Source of the DNA: Nocardia anocheti
Lineage (GTDB): Bacteria; Actinomycetota; Actinomycetes; Mycobacteriales; Mycobacteriaceae
Assembly: GCF_029675105.1 (NCBI RefSeq)
Contig: NZ_JAQQFV010000001.1
Coordinates: forward strand, 310,001-374,000
Reading direction: 5' to 3'
DNA: 64,000 nucleotides
Shown here: positions 1-7,780 of the stretch, piece by piece
Layout: every line of letters begins with the position of its first letter
Position numbering within the stretch: the first letter of the stretch is position 1
The notes under the pieces: model-generated
What the model was told of the DNA's origin: nothing
The model's input: the letters and a program-made list of their open reading frames with translations, nothing else
Database searches by the model: none
Position numbers and translations under genes: made by a program

Positions 1-100
1 CGCCGGGGACGGGGTGCGCGTGACGATCGGCGATCCGCACGAGAACGAACTGTTCCTCGCTTTCGCCACGGCACCGGAGAATGCCGCGCGATTCCGTTAG
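1..100 (+). CDS. C-terminal end of a HisC/Pat-type aminotransferase (partial)
   Basis: Only the last 32 codons are in the window, read in the frame that starts at base 2 and ends with TAG at 98-100. The peptide contains VRVTIGDPHENELFL, which matches the C-terminal signature of histidinol-phosphate/aromatic aminotransferases of fold type I. A hisC2-like gene precedes this cell-wall region in M. tuberculosis, which agrees with the call. The catalytic domain lies outside the window, so the choice between histidinol-phosphate and phenylalanine aminotransferase cannot be made. Confidence 0.7.
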   Translation, partial: AGDGVRVTIGDPHENELFLAFATAPENAARFR

Positions 101-332
101 TCCGGCGCACGGTCATCGGCCCTTGACAGCCAGTCACGGTGTGATTACGGCGAATTCGAGCACACCGCCAGCACACCCGCAATAGGCTGGCGCGCAGCGA
201 ATTCGGGCACCGGCGACGAGGCTGTCGCCGGAACGCGCACCGGCCGGGTGGAGTGTTACCCGGCAGCTTCGTCGACGCAGCCCGGGTCCGCCCGCACGGC
301 CCCGCACCCCGCTGCCCGACCGGAGATGTCCC

Positions 333-1475
333 GTGAACCAACGCTCGCGCCCGCTTGTCTGCGAAACGATCACCGCGCCAACCGCTTTCACCGAACCGGA
401 CGTCGACCTGGAGCGCAGGCTACGCGACTGCGACGAGTTCTTCCGCTACCCCGAACTCGCCCACCTGCCCGCCGAGCGCCGCCTCGGCGCGCTGGCGGAA
501 TTGCGGGAAACCGGCACCTATCGCCAGACCGCCGAGGAAATACTCATCGGCGCGAAATTGGCCTGGCGAAATCACGCCCGCTGCGTCGGCCGCAAACACT
601 GGCGCACGCTCAAACTCCTCGACGCGCGACAGGTGACATCGGCTCGGGAACTCGCCGACGTGTGCTGGGAACATCTGCGTCTGGCGACCAATGGCGGCGC
701 GATCCAGTCGATGGTCACCGTCGGGCCGCAGCGGGTGCCGGGGCGCGGTGAATTCCGCATCGTGAGCAGTCAATTGATCCGCTACGCCGGGTACCGCAAC
801 GGGGACGGGACGGTCACCGGCGATCCGGCCAATATCGCCGCCACCGAGCAGGCGCGGGCGCTGGGCTGGTGTGGCGAGGGCACGCCCTTCGACATCCTGC
901 CGGTGCTGATCAGCGCGCCCGACGAGGAACTGCGGTATTTCGAGGTGCCGCGCGAGCTGGTCCGCGAGGTCGAGCTGGTCCATCCGGACCATCCCTGGTT
1001 CGCTTCGCTCGGTCTGAAATGGCATGCGTTGCCCGCGGTCTCGAACATGGATCTCGACATCGGTGGCATCACCTATCCGTTCGCCCCGTTCAACGGCTGG
1101 TATGTGGGCACCGAGATCGGCGCGCGCAATCTCAGCGACACCGACCGCTACAACATGCTCCCGCTGATCGCCGATCTGATGGGTCTGGATACCTCCTCGG
1201 TGCGCACGCTGTGGCGCGACAAGGCGCTGATCGAGCTCAATCACGCCGTGCTGCACAGTTTCCGTGCCGCCGGGGTGCACATGGTCGACCATCACACCGT
1301 CGCCAAGCAGTTCTGCGACCACGTCCAGCGCGAGGAGGCCGCGGGCCGCCGCTGCCCGACCGACTGGAGTTGGGTGAACCCGCCGATCTCCTCGGGCCTG
1401 ACCCCCACCTTCCACCGCTACTACGACGAGCCGGACCTGGACGTGCGCCCGAACTTCGTCAAGCGCGAGGCCTGA
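333..1475 (+). CDS. nos: Nitric oxide synthase, oxygenase domain only
   Basis: This 380-residue protein is the haem and tetrahydropterin/arginine-binding oxygenase domain of nitric oxide synthase, which converts L-arginine to citrulline and NO. The proximal haem thiolate is Cys84 in WRNHARCVGR, and the substrate-anchoring glutamate is Glu261 in NGWYVGTEIGARN. The length matches bacterial stand-alone NOS (about 360-380 residues). No flavodoxin or ferredoxin-reductase module is fused to it or lies next to it, so electrons must come from a reductase encoded elsewhere. The GTG start is chosen because CGGAG lies 7 nt upstream. Activity attributed to NOS has long been reported in Nocardia. In other bacteria these enzymes serve oxidative-stress defence or nitration in natural-product pathways; nothing here decides between these. 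Confidence 0.93.
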   Translation: MNQRSRPLVCETITAPTAFTEPDVDLERRLRDCDEFFRYPELAHLPAERRLGALAELRETGTYRQTAEEILIGAKLAWRNHARCVGRKHWRTLKLLDARQVTSARELADVCWEHLRLATNGGAIQSMVTVGPQRVPGRGEFRIVSSQLIRYAGYRNGDGTVTGDPANIAATEQARALGWCGEGTPFDILPVLISAPDEELRYFEVPRELVREVELVHPDHPWFASLGLKWHALPAVSNMDLDIGGITYPFAPFNGWYVGTEIGARNLSDTDRYNMLPLIADLMGLDTSSVRTLWRDKALIELNHAVLHSFRAAGVHMVDHHTVAKQFCDHVQREEAAGRRCPTDWSWVNPPISSGLTPTFHRYYDEPDLDVRPNFVKREA

Positions 1476-1640
1476 ACACGGCGCTGACCTGGCGTGTTTG
1501 TGGTGAACCGGCTCGGGTATTTGCCTCGGAGTAGCTGACCTGGAGTACCCCGGGCGCTGCACGCAACCGATCACCACAACACAGCGGCGCCGTCACCACC
1601 TCACCGGGTGGCCCGGCCCGCACAGGTAGGAGGTTCGATC

Positions 1641-2402
1641 ATGACCAGAGCGACATTGGATTCGCTGATCGGCGCCACCGCGTACGACGAGCGGGGCGAG
1701 AAGATCGGCAAGGTCAAGCAGGTCTACATCGACAACGCCACCGGCTCGCCGACCTGGGCGGCCGTGTCCACCGGCCTGTTCTCCAGCGATTCGCTGGTGC
1801 CGCTGGCCGGGGCCGAGCATCGCGCCGACGACGGCTCGCTACGCCTGCACGTCGACAAGGAAACGGTGAAGTCCGCGCCGCATCGCGACGAGGGCGGATG
1901 GATCAGCGCCGAGTCCGAGCAGGAGCTGTTCCAGCACTATCACGTCGACCCGCGCGCGGCGGGCTGGAACACCTACGGCCGTCAGCCGATCCGCCCCGGT
2001 GACGACGAACCGCTGACCCACGGCGATCCCGAGATGATCCGCTCCGAGGAGCAGTTGCAGGTCGCCACCGAGAGCGAGGAGGTCGGCACCGCCCGGTTGC
2101 GCAAGTACGTCGTGACCGAGGAACAGAACGTGCGGGTGCCGGTCAGCCACGAGGAAGTGCACGTGGAACGCGAGCCGATCACCGACCGGGACACCGGGCG
2201 CAGGCCCGAGATCAGCGAGGAGGAACGCGAGGTGGTCCTGCACGCCGATCGGGTGCGGGTCGACACCGAGGCGGTCCCGGTGGAGCGGGTGCGCCTGGCG
2301 GTCGACGAGGTCGACGAGGAGCGCACGGTGAGCGGCACCGTCCGTAAGGAACAGGTGGAGACCGAGGGTATCGAGGACGATCGACGGCGCGACCGGTCCT
2401 GA
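1641..2402 (+). CDS. PRC-barrel / DUF2382 stress-type protein
   Basis: A 253-residue, very acidic soluble protein. Residues about 1-80 form a PRC-barrel-like domain (LIGATAYDERGEKIGKV at the N-terminus). Residues about 140-245 are a DUF2382 domain, rich in charged residues, with the repeating pattern VxVPVxHEEVxVER. Proteins with this architecture are common in actinobacteria and deinococci and are usually stress-associated, but no biochemical role is established. The ATG at 1641 is used because AGGAGG lies 7 nt upstream (1628-1633). A strong hairpin follows the stop, so the gene is probably monocistronic. Confidence 0.85.
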   Translation: MTRATLDSLIGATAYDERGEKIGKVKQVYIDNATGSPTWAAVSTGLFSSDSLVPLAGAEHRADDGSLRLHVDKETVKSAPHRDEGGWISAESEQELFQHYHVDPRAAGWNTYGRQPIRPGDDEPLTHGDPEMIRSEEQLQVATESEEVGTARLRKYVVTEEQNVRVPVSHEEVHVEREPITDRDTGRRPEISEEEREVVLHADRVRVDTEAVPVERVRLAVDEVDEERTVSGTVRKEQVETEGIEDDRRRDRS

Positions 2403-2417
2403 TCCGGTCCGCGCCGT

Positions 2418-2450
2418 GGCAGCCGCCCACCGATCCGGTGGGCGGCTGCC
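2418..2450 (+). terminator. Hairpin terminator after the PRC/DUF2382 gene
   Basis: There is a perfect 15-bp inverted repeat (2418-2432 with 2436-2450) and a 3-nt loop, starting 16 nt after the stop codon. No long T-run follows, as is usual for high-GC actinobacterial terminators. Confidence 0.75.
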
Positions 2451-2546
2451 TGCCCGTTCCGTCGCGGCGGCGGCGGGCGTAATGTCGCTGGTGACGGGCC
2501 GAATCGGCGTGGTCCGGCTCGCTGACGACGAGCGAGGAGACCTCAG

Positions 2547-2918
2547 ATGAGCACCGCATCAACTCCGGGATTCGATGCCGACGCGCTGCGCCGCGGCATC
2601 GAGGGCCGCGACGCCACCACCCTGCTGACGCTCTACGGCGACGACGCCGAGATCCGCATGGTCGACCACCACGACCAGCCCAGCCACCCCCGCGTGCTGC
2701 ACGGCCGCGCGGCGATCGGCGCGATGTTCGACGACGTGTGCGCCCGCGAGATGACCCACAAGCTGGAGAGTCTGCTGACCGACGGCGACCACATCGCCTT
2801 CGTCGAATCCTGCCGCTACCCTGACGGCACCCGCGTCCTGGTGCACTCCATGGCCGATCTGCGCGACGGCCGCATCGTCGACCAGACCTCGATCCAGGCC
2901 TGGGACGAGGTCAGCTGA
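2547..2918 (+). CDS. SnoaL/NTF2-like small protein
   Basis: A 123-residue protein with the alpha+beta cone pattern of the SnoaL-like NTF2 superfamily. An N-terminal helix (FDADALRRGIEGRDATTLLTLYG) is followed by YGDDAEIRMVD and a C-terminal sheet ending in GRIVDQTSIQAWDEV. Members act as small polyketide cyclases, isomerases or ligand-binding proteins, and substrate cannot be predicted from this sequence. A good Shine-Dalgarno sequence (GAGGAG) precedes the ATG. The gene converges on the decayed NmrA-like gene on the other strand, overlapping its end by 8 nt. Confidence 0.75.
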   Translation: MSTASTPGFDADALRRGIEGRDATTLLTLYGDDAEIRMVDHHDQPSHPRVLHGRAAIGAMFDDVCAREMTHKLESLLTDGDHIAFVESCRYPDGTRVLVHSMADLRDGRIVDQTSIQAWDEVS

Positions 2919-3481
2919 AATCGGCCACGTGGTCGGCGGCCCAGCGCTGATAGCTGCGCGGCGCGGCGCCGGTGACCTCCCGGATCGTCGTGTTCGGCAG
3001 GCCGGGGGCATCGACGAGACCGGCCAGCACGATGCGGGCGATGTCGGGGGCGAGCCAGGTCATGTGGTCCAGCGCCTCGTCGGGGTCGACCTCGGTCCAG
3101 GTCAGCGGGCGGCCGAGAGCGGCGCCGAGCGCGGCGACCTGGTCGACGCGACGCAGCGTGGCCGAGCCGGTGAGGTCATAGCGCGCCCGCGTGGCCGTCG
3201 GTGGTGAGGGCGCGCACGGCAATCGCGGCGACCACCGCGTCCGCGATCTCGGCCGAGAGCATCGGCCAGGTGAGAGAGACCGCGTCGATACCGTCGAGGG
3301 CCCGGTGCAGGATGTCCGGTGCGGTCAGATCGCCTCGCACCACGTCGATTCCGGGTAGCGCGGCCGCACGGGGATCGCGGGCCAGCGCGCGCACCCGCCC
3401 CGGATGCGCGGACAGTTGCGCGGCCACCTGACCGCTGACGTGACCGGTCGCCCCGATCACCAGGATGTTGTTGTCGACCAT
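2911..3481 (-). pseudogene. NmrA-like NAD(P)-binding protein, internally deleted and frameshifted
   Basis: The minus strand carries two pieces of one gene in different frames. The 5' piece (3481 to 3176) encodes a Rossmann start, ILVIGATGHVSGQVAAQL, and continues to DGIDAVSLTWPM, as in NmrA/NAD(P)H-binding atypical SDR proteins. The 3' piece (about 3200 to 2911) encodes the family's C-terminal part, with YDLTGSATLRRVDQVAALGAALG and ITREV-like residues near its end (TIREVTGAAPRSYQRWAADH). Together they make about 190 residues where the family usually has 270-290, so roughly 90-100 central residues are missing and the frame shifts at the junction. The promoter-like TACCGT box 6 nt before the ATG (3488-3493) is still present. 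It is very probably non-functional unless the sequence contains an assembly error. Confidence 0.75.
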
Positions 3482-3494
3482 GCGCCGACGGTAG

Positions 3495-3683
3495 GAACGG
3501 AGCTTACGCGGATACGGGCTGCTCGAGCGGACGGTGGAGCCGACGAGTCCGCCGCGGGTGACCTACGCGCTGACGCCGACGGGGCAGGAGGTGGCCGGGC
3601 AGTTGCAGGGCCTGCTGGCGTGGGTGGAGAGCAGGGCCGAGGAGATCGTGCGCTTCGGCGGTGGCGGAGACGGAGGGATTTGA
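3495..3683 (+). pseudogene. Remnant of a HxlR-family regulator (3' end only)
   Basis: Reading in the frame of GGG at 3516 gives GLLERTVEPTSPPRVTYALT followed by PTGQEVAGQLQGLLAWVE. This is the recognition-wing and C-terminal part of HxlR-type winged-helix regulators. A stop at 3492 closes the frame upstream, and no HTH helix 1-2 or start region exists, so about the first 50-60 residues are gone. HxlR regulators are often divergent from an NmrA-like gene, and here both partners are truncated. The frame runs into the tRNA-Ser gene and stops at 3681-3683, which suggests that the original stop was also lost or that the junction lies close by. Confidence 0.65.
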
Positions 3684-3751
3684 ACCCCCGGTGGTTTTTA
3701 CGCCACGCTCGCTTTCAAGGCGAGTGCATTCGGCCGCTCTGCCACGTCTCC
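3665..3751 (-). tRNA. tRNA-Ser (anticodon UGA)
   Basis: The minus strand folds as an 87-nt class II tRNA. The acceptor stem GGAGACG pairs with CGTCTCC (3745-3751 with 3666-3672), and the discriminator base is G. The anticodon loop CTTGAAA gives UGA. A long variable arm and a T-loop, GGTTCAAATCC, are visible. The long variable arm, the G discriminator and the UGA anticodon identify serine. CCA is not encoded. Confidence 0.95.
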
Positions 3752-3848
3752 CTGGTGAGGAATCGTAGCGGATCGTCGCAAACCGGTTTTGCGGCGGCGC
3801 GGGCGGGGGGTACTCGCGGTGGGGCGCTGGGCGGGGAAGGATCGGCGT

Positions 3849-4850
3849 ATGCGCGCAATCGAGTTGGACGGGTTCGGTGGGCCCGAGGTGATGGAGTGGA
3901 CCGTGACCGTCGATCCGGAGCCGGGGCCCGGTGAGGTGCTGGTCGAGGTGGTGGCCGCGGGGGTGAACCGGGCGGATGTGTTGCAGCGGCGAGGGTTCTA
4001 TCACCCGCCCGCCGACGCCAGCTCGGTGCTGGGGCTGGAGTGTTCGGGGACGATCGCGCAGCTCGGGGAAGGGGTGCGCGACTGGCGGGTGGGGGATCGG
4101 GTGTGCGCGCTGCTCAGTGGCGGCGGGTACGCCGAGCGGGTGGCGGTGCCCGCGACCCAGCTGCTGCCGGTGCCCGACGGGCTCGATCTGGTCGCGGCGG
4201 CGGGGCTGCCCGAGGTGGCGGCGACGGTGTGGTCGAATCTCGTGCTCACCGCGGGGCTGCGGGCCGGTCAGCTGGTGCTGATCCACGGCGGTGGCGGCGG
4301 GATCGGGACGCACGCCATCCAGGTGGCGCGGCGGCTGGGCGCGCGCGTCGCGGTGACGGCGGGTTCGGACGAGAAGCTGGCCCGGTGCGCCGAGCTCGGC
4401 GCCGAGCTGCTGATCAACTACCGGACCCAAAATTTCGTCGCCGAGATGGCGGCCCAGCCCGCGCCCGGCGGAGGGGCCGGGGCCGACGTGATCCTCGACA
4501 ACATGGGCGCGGCCTATCTGCGGCGCAATGTCGAGGCGCTGGCGCCGTACGGGCAGTTGGTCGTGATCGGCATGCAGGGCGGGGTCACCGGCGAGCTCGA
4601 TCTCGGTGTGCTGCTGCGCAAGTGGGGCACGGTGCAGGCGACGAACCTGCGCGGCAGGCCGCGGGTCGGTGTGGGCAGCAAGGCCGAGGTGGTGGCGGCG
4701 GTGCGCGCCGAGCTGTGGCCGCTGGTGGCCGCGGGCGAGGTGGTGCCGGTGATCCATGCCGAGCTGCCGATCACCGAGGCGGCCAGGGCACACGAGATGC
4801 TCGACGAGTCGAGCACCTTCGGCAAGGTGGTGCTGCGGGTGCGCGAGTAG
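3849..4850 (+). CDS. NAD(P)H:quinone oxidoreductase, zinc-independent MDR family
   Basis: A 333-residue medium-chain reductase of the quinone oxidoreductase/PIG3 type. The N-terminal GroES-like fold carries GVNRADVLQRRGFYHPP, typical of the zinc-free subgroup, and the Rossmann motif is HGGGGGIGTHAIQ. It probably reduces quinones with NADPH in the cytoplasm. The M. tuberculosis counterpart by position and sequence type is Rv3777. The ATG at 3849 is preceded by GGGGAAGG (3834-3841). It ends convergently with the aminotransferase-like gene. Confidence 0.88.
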   Translation: MRAIELDGFGGPEVMEWTVTVDPEPGPGEVLVEVVAAGVNRADVLQRRGFYHPPADASSVLGLECSGTIAQLGEGVRDWRVGDRVCALLSGGGYAERVAVPATQLLPVPDGLDLVAAAGLPEVAATVWSNLVLTAGLRAGQLVLIHGGGGGIGTHAIQVARRLGARVAVTAGSDEKLARCAELGAELLINYRTQNFVAEMAAQPAPGGGAGADVILDNMGAAYLRRNVEALAPYGQLVVIGMQGGVTGELDLGVLLRKWGTVQATNLRGRPRVGVGSKAEVVAAVRAELWPLVAAGEVVPVIHAELPITEAARAHEMLDESSTFGKVVLRVRE

Positions 4851-4884
4851 CTATTCCAGCGCGCTCAGCTATTCCAGCGCACTC
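4849..4884. repeat. Tandem 18-bp duplication at a convergent gene junction
   Basis: The sequence AGCTATTCCAGCGC(G/A)CTC occurs twice in direct succession (4849-4866 and 4867-4884) with one mismatch. Read on the minus strand, it duplicates the last five codons plus the stop codon of the aminotransferase-like gene (LSALE-stop, LSALE-stop), so a spare in-frame stop lies downstream. Confidence 0.85.
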
Positions 4885-6071
4885 AGCGCGCGGCCGAGCT
4901 GGTCGATCTCGTAGCGGGTGGTGTAGGGCGCCAGGCCGATGGTGACAGCGCCACCCTCGTCGTTGACCCCGAGCGCGTCGAGCAGACGGCTGCCGCCGTG
5001 CACCCCGCTGACCGTGCCGATCCTGGCGTCGGCCAGCTTGGCGGCCACCTTCTCGGCCTGCATCCCGGCCATCGTGAAACTGACGGTCGGGATGCGGGTG
5101 GAGGCCCGCCCGATGACGGTCAGGTTCTCGACCTTCTCCAGGACCTGCATGAGATGGTCGAAGAGCTGATCGTGGTAGTCCTGCAGCGAGGTGATGGAGA
5201 CCTCGAGCCGTTCGCGGCGGGTGCCGGTGGCGCGGTCGTCGAGTCCGGCGAGGAAGTCGATCGACTCGGTGAGCCCGGCCAACAGGGCGTACTGGTGCCC
5301 GCCCACCTCGAGGCGTTCAGCGCCCTTGGCATAGGGGTTGAGCGACATCGACGGGATGCGGTCGAGGAAGGCCGGATCGCGGAAGACCAGCGCGCCCACC
5401 TGCGGACCGCCCCAGGACGGCGCGCTCAGCGCCACCACGTCGGCGTTGAGGTCGTCGATATCGATCAGCGCGTAGGGCGCGGCACCGAACGCGTCGGCGA
5501 CCAGCAGGCCGCCCACGTCGTGCACGCGGTCGGCCGCCACCCGCACCGCGGGCGCCGAGCCCACGATCGGGGACGCGGCGGTGAGCGCGACCAGCCGCGC
5601 GGTGGGGCCGATCAGTTCCTCGAACTGCCACGACGGCATCTCGCAGGTCTCGATCTCCACCTCGGCCCAGCGCACGTGCGCGCCGTAGCGGTTGGCGATG
5701 CGCAGCCAGGGCGCGACATTGGCCTCGTCGTCCAGGCGGGAGAGCACGATGCCGGTGCCGAGGCCCAGGCGCGAACTCAGCGATTCCGCCAGCCAGGCCA
5801 GCAGTACCGCGCGGTCGGGTCCGAGCACGACGCCAGCCGGATCTCCACCGACCAGATCGGCGACCGCCTCCCGAGCGGCGTCGAGAATGGCGCCACTGCG
5901 CGTGGCCGCGCCGTGGCGGCCGATGTGGGAAAACGAGGAGGTGCGGAAACCCGTTGAGACGGCACGAGATACCGAATCGGGAACCAGCATCCCCGCCTGC
6001 GGGTCCAGATGGATCCAGCCGTCGCCCAGGGACGGTATCAGGCCCCGAACCCTCGCGACGTCATAAGTCAT
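4869..6071 (-). CDS. Cysteine desulfurase-like PLP-fold protein lacking the Schiff-base lysine (Rv3778c-like)
   Basis: A 400-residue fold-type I aminotransferase-like protein related to the class V (NifS/SufS) group. After the cofactor-aspartate region (GGLLVADAFGAAPYALIDI), the segment that normally carries the PLP lysine in a SxHK motif reads DVVALSAPSWGGPQVGALVF, with no lysine. From memory, M. tuberculosis Rv3778c has the same replacement, so this looks like a conserved family trait and not a decay event. The protein may bind PLP without an aldimine or may have another role. The ATG at 6071 is chosen because TAAAGT lies 7 nt upstream on the minus strand (6079-6084), a leaderless arrangement. 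Confidence 0.8.
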   Translation of the reverse strand: MTYDVARVRGLIPSLGDGWIHLDPQAGMLVPDSVSRAVSTGFRTSSFSHIGRHGAATRSGAILDAAREAVADLVGGDPAGVVLGPDRAVLLAWLAESLSSRLGLGTGIVLSRLDDEANVAPWLRIANRYGAHVRWAEVEIETCEMPSWQFEELIGPTARLVALTAASPIVGSAPAVRVAADRVHDVGGLLVADAFGAAPYALIDIDDLNADVVALSAPSWGGPQVGALVFRDPAFLDRIPSMSLNPYAKGAERLEVGGHQYALLAGLTESIDFLAGLDDRATGTRRERLEVSITSLQDYHDQLFDHLMQVLEKVENLTVIGRASTRIPTVSFTMAGMQAEKVAAKLADARIGTVSGVHGGSRLLDALGVNDEGGAVTIGLAPYTTRYEIDQLGRALSALE

Positions 6072-6157
6072 GGTGGCCACTTTAAGGGCAGCGGGCGTCG
6101 CGATGTAACCGCGTGGGGGTTTTAGCGCGAACCCGACACACACGCAATGATGGGGAC

Positions 6158-6739
6158 ATGACGCACTCGGAGGATGTCCCCGAATCCATCGTCGTGATCG
6201 GCCCGGACGGGCGTCCGGTCACGGTGCCCGCCGACTCCGACGGTGCGGCCGCCTACACCGGGCAGGTCGTCACCGACGACGAGAAGCCCGCCGACGAGGC
6301 GCCCGAGGAATCGCTGGCCGACATGGTCGAGCAGCCCGCCAAGGTGATGCGCATCGGCACCATGATCAAGCAGCTGCTCGAGGAGGTGCGCGCGGCTCCG
6401 CTCGACGACGCCAGCCGCTCGCGGCTCAAGGAGATCCACACCTCCTCGGTGCGCGAACTCGAGCAGGGCCTGGCCCCCGAGCTGCGCGAGGAACTGGAAC
6501 GGCTGACCCTGCCCTTCACCGACGAGTCGGTGCCCTCCGACGCCGAGCTGCGGATCGCCCAGGCCCAGCTGGTCGGCTGGCTCGAGGGCCTGTTCCACGG
6601 CATCCAGACCGCGCTGTTCGCCCAGCAGATGGCCGCGCGCGCCCAGCTCGAGCAGATGCGTCAGGGGGCATTGCCACCCGGGATGCACGCGGCCGATCCC
6701 AAGGCCACCGGGCACGTGGGCGGGGGACAGTATCTCTAG
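6158..6739 (+). CDS. bpa: Bacterial proteasome activator Bpa/PafE
   Basis: A 193-residue protein resembling Rv3780 (Bpa, also PafE), the ATP-independent ring that opens the 20S proteasome gate and feeds it unfolded proteins such as HspR. The decisive feature is the C-terminus, VGGGQYL: the GQYL tail inserts into the pockets of the 20S alpha ring. The central part (about residues 60-165) is helical and rich in E, L and R, consistent with the four-helix bundle of the family. The N-terminal ~55 residues are acidic and low in complexity. The ATG at 6158 has no clear Shine-Dalgarno sequence; an AATGAT box lies 6 nt upstream. The gene sits just before the galactan exporter, as in mycobacteria. Confidence 0.92.
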   Translation: MTHSEDVPESIVVIGPDGRPVTVPADSDGAAAYTGQVVTDDEKPADEAPEESLADMVEQPAKVMRIGTMIKQLLEEVRAAPLDDASRSRLKEIHTSSVRELEQGLAPELREELERLTLPFTDESVPSDAELRIAQAQLVGWLEGLFHGIQTALFAQQMAARAQLEQMRQGALPPGMHAADPKATGHVGGGQYL

Positions 6740-6801
6740 GCCCTGGTCGGCCTCCGCACACCCGGCACCAGCGCAGGTCCAACCCTGTAAGGTCGGGGAC
6801 C

Positions 6802-7767
6802 GTGCCCGCCGCCGCTTCCGCTCGTCCCGAAGAGAGCTCCGTGCATTCTGACGACAACTCCCCGGTGACCGAGGCCGACGTGGCCGCGGCCGCCGAGGCC
6901 GAGGCGACCGCCGACGCGCCCCTACTCGAGGCGACGCCGATGGTGTCGGACTCGCAGACCTTCAAGCGGGCCTTCCGAGACATGCGCGAGGGCTTCGGCC
7001 AGCGCGAGCTGTGGCTGTCACTGGGCTGGCAGGACATCAAGCAGCGCTACCGCCGCTCGGTGCTCGGCCCGTTCTGGATCACCATCGCGACCGGTCTACA
7101 GGCGCTGGCCATGGGTCTGCTGTATTCGACGCTGCTGGATCAGCCGATCAGCGAGTACCTGCCGTATGTGACCGTCGGCCTGATCGTCTGGAATGTCATC
7201 AGCGCGTCGATCCTCGAGGGTTCCGATGTGTTCATCGCCAACGAGGGCCTGATCAAACAGCTGCCCTCGGCGCTGAGCGTGCACGTGTATCGCCTGGTCT
7301 GGCGGCAATTCCTGTTCTTCATCCACAATGCCGCGATCTACGCGGTGCTGCTGCTGGCGTTCTCGATCTGGCGCGATCTGGACGCCTCGGTGCTGCTGGT
7401 GATCCCCGCGATCGTGCTGCTGTTCCTCAATGCCATGTGGGTGTCGATCGTGTTCGGCATCTTCTCCACCCGCTACCGCGACATCGCCCCGATCCTGGGC
7501 TCGATGACGCTGATGCTGTTCGTGCTGACCCCGGTGATGTGGTCGACCAAGGCGCTGGAGAACTCGGTCGGCGGGATGAGCGACCGGGCCAAACTGATCG
7601 AGATCGTGCCCACCTTCCACTACCTGGAGATCGTGCGCGCGCCGCTGCTCGGCGAGCCGTCGGAATGGCGGCACTGGGCCATCGTCGGCGCGATCACCGT
7701 GGTCGGCTGGATCGTCGCCATCGTGGCGATGAAGCAGTACCGTGCCCGCGTCCCGTACTGGGTTTAG
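6802..7767 (+). CDS. wzm: Galactan exporter permease (ABC-2 type), Wzm
   Basis: This is the membrane subunit of the ABC transporter that moves lipid-linked galactan across the plasma membrane (Rv3783 family). The protein has up to 321 residues. A hydrophilic N-terminus of about 60 residues is followed by an amphipathic segment (LWLSLGWQDIKQRYRRSVLG), typical of polysaccharide ABC-2 permeases, and about six membrane segments. The GTG at 6802 is preferred because TAAGGT lies 8 nt upstream (leaderless). A second in-frame GTG at 6841 would give 308 residues. It is followed 13 nt later by the ATPase gene, forming the operon wzm-wzt-glfT1. Confidence 0.9.
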   Translation: MPAAASARPEESSVHSDDNSPVTEADVAAAAEAEATADAPLLEATPMVSDSQTFKRAFRDMREGFGQRELWLSLGWQDIKQRYRRSVLGPFWITIATGLQALAMGLLYSTLLDQPISEYLPYVTVGLIVWNVISASILEGSDVFIANEGLIKQLPSALSVHVYRLVWRQFLFFIHNAAIYAVLLLAFSIWRDLDASVLLVIPAIVLLFLNAMWVSIVFGIFSTRYRDIAPILGSMTLMLFVLTPVMWSTKALENSVGGMSDRAKLIEIVPTFHYLEIVRAPLLGEPSEWRHWAIVGAITVVGWIVAIVAMKQYRARVPYWV

Positions 7768-7780
7768 GAGCTATCAGGCG

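Noticed and set aside
3404..3934. A 176-codon plus-strand frame across the tRNA-Ser gene
   Set aside because: It runs through a tRNA and has shadow-like composition; the recognisable HxlR remnant is in another frame.
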